Below, piece by piece: positions 21,744 to 23,565 of a stretch of 23,565 bases of DNA. The DNA comes from Collinsella sp. (lineage in GTDB: Bacteria > Actinomycetota > Coriobacteriia > Coriobacteriales > Coriobacteriaceae). Under the pieces are notes generated by a model. That model did no database searches and was not told the origin of the DNA. It was given only the letters and a program-made list of their open reading frames with translations. The DNA is taken from NCBI GenBank assembly GCA_031296755.1, contig JAUMMZ010000012.1:1-23565 (forward strand), written 5' to 3'. A program made the position numbers and the translations under genes. How positions within the stretch are numbered: position 1 is the first letter of the stretch; each line of letters begins with the position of its first letter.

Positions 21744-23519
21744 TTACTTCGAGAGTTGCTCGCTTACGAAGGCGAGAGACTTGTCGCCGTTCTGGGAGAG
21801 CTCGATGTACTGCTTACCGCGGCAGGCGACGCATTTGTTGCCCACGCGCTCGCAGTCCTTTTGCAGGTCGGCAAGGTAGCTTGCGGCCTGCGGGGCCAGG
21901 ACGACCAGATCAAAGTCGGGGAGCATGTCCACGTGGTTGCCATAGGCCTCGGCAGCGGTCTCAAGATTGATGCCGCGCTCTTTGGCAGCCTTGGCCAGCG
22001 CGTTGGCGAGCAGGCCCGAGGTACCGCCGCCCTGGCAGAGCACGAGCACGCGCTTGCCGTTGAGGTCGCTGGCGGTCGTTGCCTCGGCAGCGGGTGCTGC
22101 GGAAGCGGCAGGGTCGTCGGACTTCACGGCCTCGGCAGCAGCGCCGGCGGCAACGCTCTTGGCGTCAGCCTTGCCCTGGAAGGCGTCGTTGAGCTTGGCG
22201 GCCTTCTCGGCGTTCTTGGCGGCGAGCTCCTCCTCGGAAATCTCGGCCTCCTCGGCGCACTTCTGGGCGTCATAGGCACGGAAGAACGGATAGTACAGGA
22301 CAAAGTCGACGACCAGGATAAGGGCGAGCATCACAAAGGCGAGCGGCTGGAAGCCCAGGCCCATGATGGTGCCGATGGGGCCGGGGACGGTCCAAGGCAG
22401 GGTGTACATAAAGCCGTTCATGCCCAAGAAGTCGATAAAGATCTTGAGGATCCAGATGTTGGCGATCGGGGCAAAGACAAACGGGACAAAGAAGACGGGG
22501 TTGAGCACGATGGGTGCGGCGAACAGCAGCGGCTCGTTGACGGCAAAGCAGACGGGGACGATGGCGGCCTTACCGACGGCGCGCATCTCCTGAGACTTGG
22601 CCAGGAAGCAGAACATAAAGACCAGGACGAGCGTGGCGCCGGTGCCGCCCATGCAGACGACGAAGTACTGGGCACCCTGGGTCAGGACAGCGGAAGCGTG
22701 CTGGCCAGCCTGGAACGCAGCCAGGTTGTCGGTCATGTTGGCAACGAGGGCGGCGGCGATGGCGGGCTCGACGATCGAGGGGCCGTGGACGCCCACGAAC
22801 CAGAACAGGCTCATGGCGCCGTAGATCACAGCGAGGCCGATGTAGCCATCGGCAGCGGTGAACAGGGGCTGGAACACCTGGATGACGCCCTGGGCAAAGC
22901 AGAAGCCAAAAGCAGCGCGGAAGACGATGTCAAAAACCCAAAAGACGGTGATGCAGACGGAGAAGGGGATGATGTCCTTGAAGGTCTGCGAGATGTTGGG
23001 CGGAACCTGCTCGGGCATCTTGACGGTGATGTTGCGCTTGATAAAGAACTTGTAGATGATGCCGGTCACAAACGCAGCGATGAAGGCGGTCAGCAGGCCC
23101 TTGGAACCAAGGTAGGTGGTGTTGAAGCCGCTGGCGGCGTCCGTGGCGACCGTGTCGCTCGAAAGGAGCAAGAAGCCGATGATGGCCGCGCACATGCATG
23201 AGATAAAGTTAATCTGGTTATTCTTGGGCAGGTCGCGGTTCTGAGCGTCGGCGAAGTGCTTGGCCGTGGTGGCGGCGCAGGCGATGGCCAGGATGCCCAT
23301 GGAGTAGTTGTAGCACTTCCACAGAGCGTTGTTGATGTCATCGGGCCAGTAGAAACCCCAGATGTTGGGGACCGAGGCTACCAGGCAGAAGATGGACGAG
23401 AAGATGATGATGGGGATGACGGAGATAAAGCCGTCGCGGATCGCCTTGAGGTACTTGTTGCGGGCGATCGCGTTGAAAAAGGGCTGGCCCTTTTCGATGA
23501 TGGCGATGAGTTGCTCCAT
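21744..23519 (-). CDS. lacE: PTS EIICB, lactose-specific type, cassette 3 (LacE)
   Basis: A 591-residue EIIC-EIIB transporter. EIIC has FFWFVGVHGPSIVEP-like sequence, GGTGATLVLV and FAVNEPLLFAAP. EIIB has phosphocysteine Cys495 in RVLVLCQGGGTSGLLANALAKAA and LPDFDLVVLAPQAASY, closer to classical LacE than the AGAGTSA type of cassettes 1 and 2. The linker is long and rich in Ala and Glu. AGGAG lies 7 nt before the ATG on the minus strand. It heads the operon lacE3-lacG3; its promoter and any regulator or EIIA gene lie beyond the window edge (23520-23565 holds only leader). This is the best candidate for true lactose uptake. Confidence 0.92.
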   Translation of the reverse strand: MEQLIAIIEKGQPFFNAIARNKYLKAIRDGFISVIPIIIFSSIFCLVASVPNIWGFYWPDDINNALWKCYNYSMGILAIACAATTAKHFADAQNRDLPKNNQINFISCMCAAIIGFLLLSSDTVATDAASGFNTTYLGSKGLLTAFIAAFVTGIIYKFFIKRNITVKMPEQVPPNISQTFKDIIPFSVCITVFWVFDIVFRAAFGFCFAQGVIQVFQPLFTAADGYIGLAVIYGAMSLFWFVGVHGPSIVEPAIAAALVANMTDNLAAFQAGQHASAVLTQGAQYFVVCMGGTGATLVLVFMFCFLAKSQEMRAVGKAAIVPVCFAVNEPLLFAAPIVLNPVFFVPFVFAPIANIWILKIFIDFLGMNGFMYTLPWTVPGPIGTIMGLGFQPLAFVMLALILVVDFVLYYPFFRAYDAQKCAEEAEISEEELAAKNAEKAAKLNDAFQGKADAKSVAAGAAAEAVKSDDPAASAAPAAEATTASDLNGKRVLVLCQGGGTSGLLANALAKAAKERGINLETAAEAYGNHVDMLPDFDLVVLAPQAASYLADLQKDCERVGNKCVACRGKQYIELSQNGDKSLAFVSEQLSK

Positions 23520-23565
23520 GCAATGCTCCTAAGAGTCGGTGGGTTAGCAACGATGGTAGCTTTTG

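Overview
The window looks like chromosomal DNA of a GC-rich, sugar-fermenting gut anaerobe of the Coriobacteriia, most like Collinsella. This is an inference from high GC, codon choice, frequent GTG starts with good Shine-Dalgarno sites, and an unusual wealth of PTS and tagatose-6-phosphate genes. No database could be searched.

Left part (1-8311): amino-sugar and galactose catabolism. It opens with the 3' end of agaS and a terminator, then an N-acetylhexosamine-6-phosphate deacetylase gene (nagA type). A flavodoxin gene lies on the other strand. A lacX-like epimerase gene and lacC (tagatose-6-phosphate kinase) follow, then a 42-codon remnant of a second nagA and a yhcH-type sugar anomerase gene. 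Next come tRNA-Thr(CGU) with its own terminator, an orphan mannose-family PTS IIB protein whose phosphorylation-site histidine is a tyrosine, a 153-bp inverted-repeat element, galM, and a divergent DeoR-type regulator.

Middle (8312-9852): an AlbA_2/ATPase-like/winged-helix protein of possible foreign origin. Its own promoter is buried in a dense cluster of TGACACG-type repeats. A further 19-bp inverted repeat beyond it precedes no gene.

Right part (9917-23565): three paralogous disaccharide cassettes, each pairing a lactose-family PTS EIICB (LacE type) with a GH1 6-phospho-beta-galactosidase (LacG type), all on the minus strand. Cassettes 1 and 2 each have a divergent LacI-type regulator gene on the plus strand, with clear palindromic operators between. 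Cassettes 1 and 3 run lacE-lacG; cassette 2 runs lacG-lacE. Every cassette has a stem-loop without a U-tract between its two genes. No EIIA gene and no lacAB or lacD gene is in the window.

How it fits together: the LacE proteins import and phosphorylate beta-galactosides, the LacG enzymes release galactose-6-phosphate, AgaS makes tagatose-6-phosphate from galactosamine-6-phosphate, and LacC phosphorylates tagatose-6-phosphate. GalM, LacX and YhcH handle sugar anomers.

The most striking undescribed signal is a family of nine palindromic elements, each exactly 55 bp (15-bp arms, 25-bp centre). They lie in three tandem clusters with about 80-bp period (3, 4 and 2 copies), one beyond the 3' end of each lacE/lacG operon. 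The arms show compensatory changes, so a hairpin appears to be maintained.
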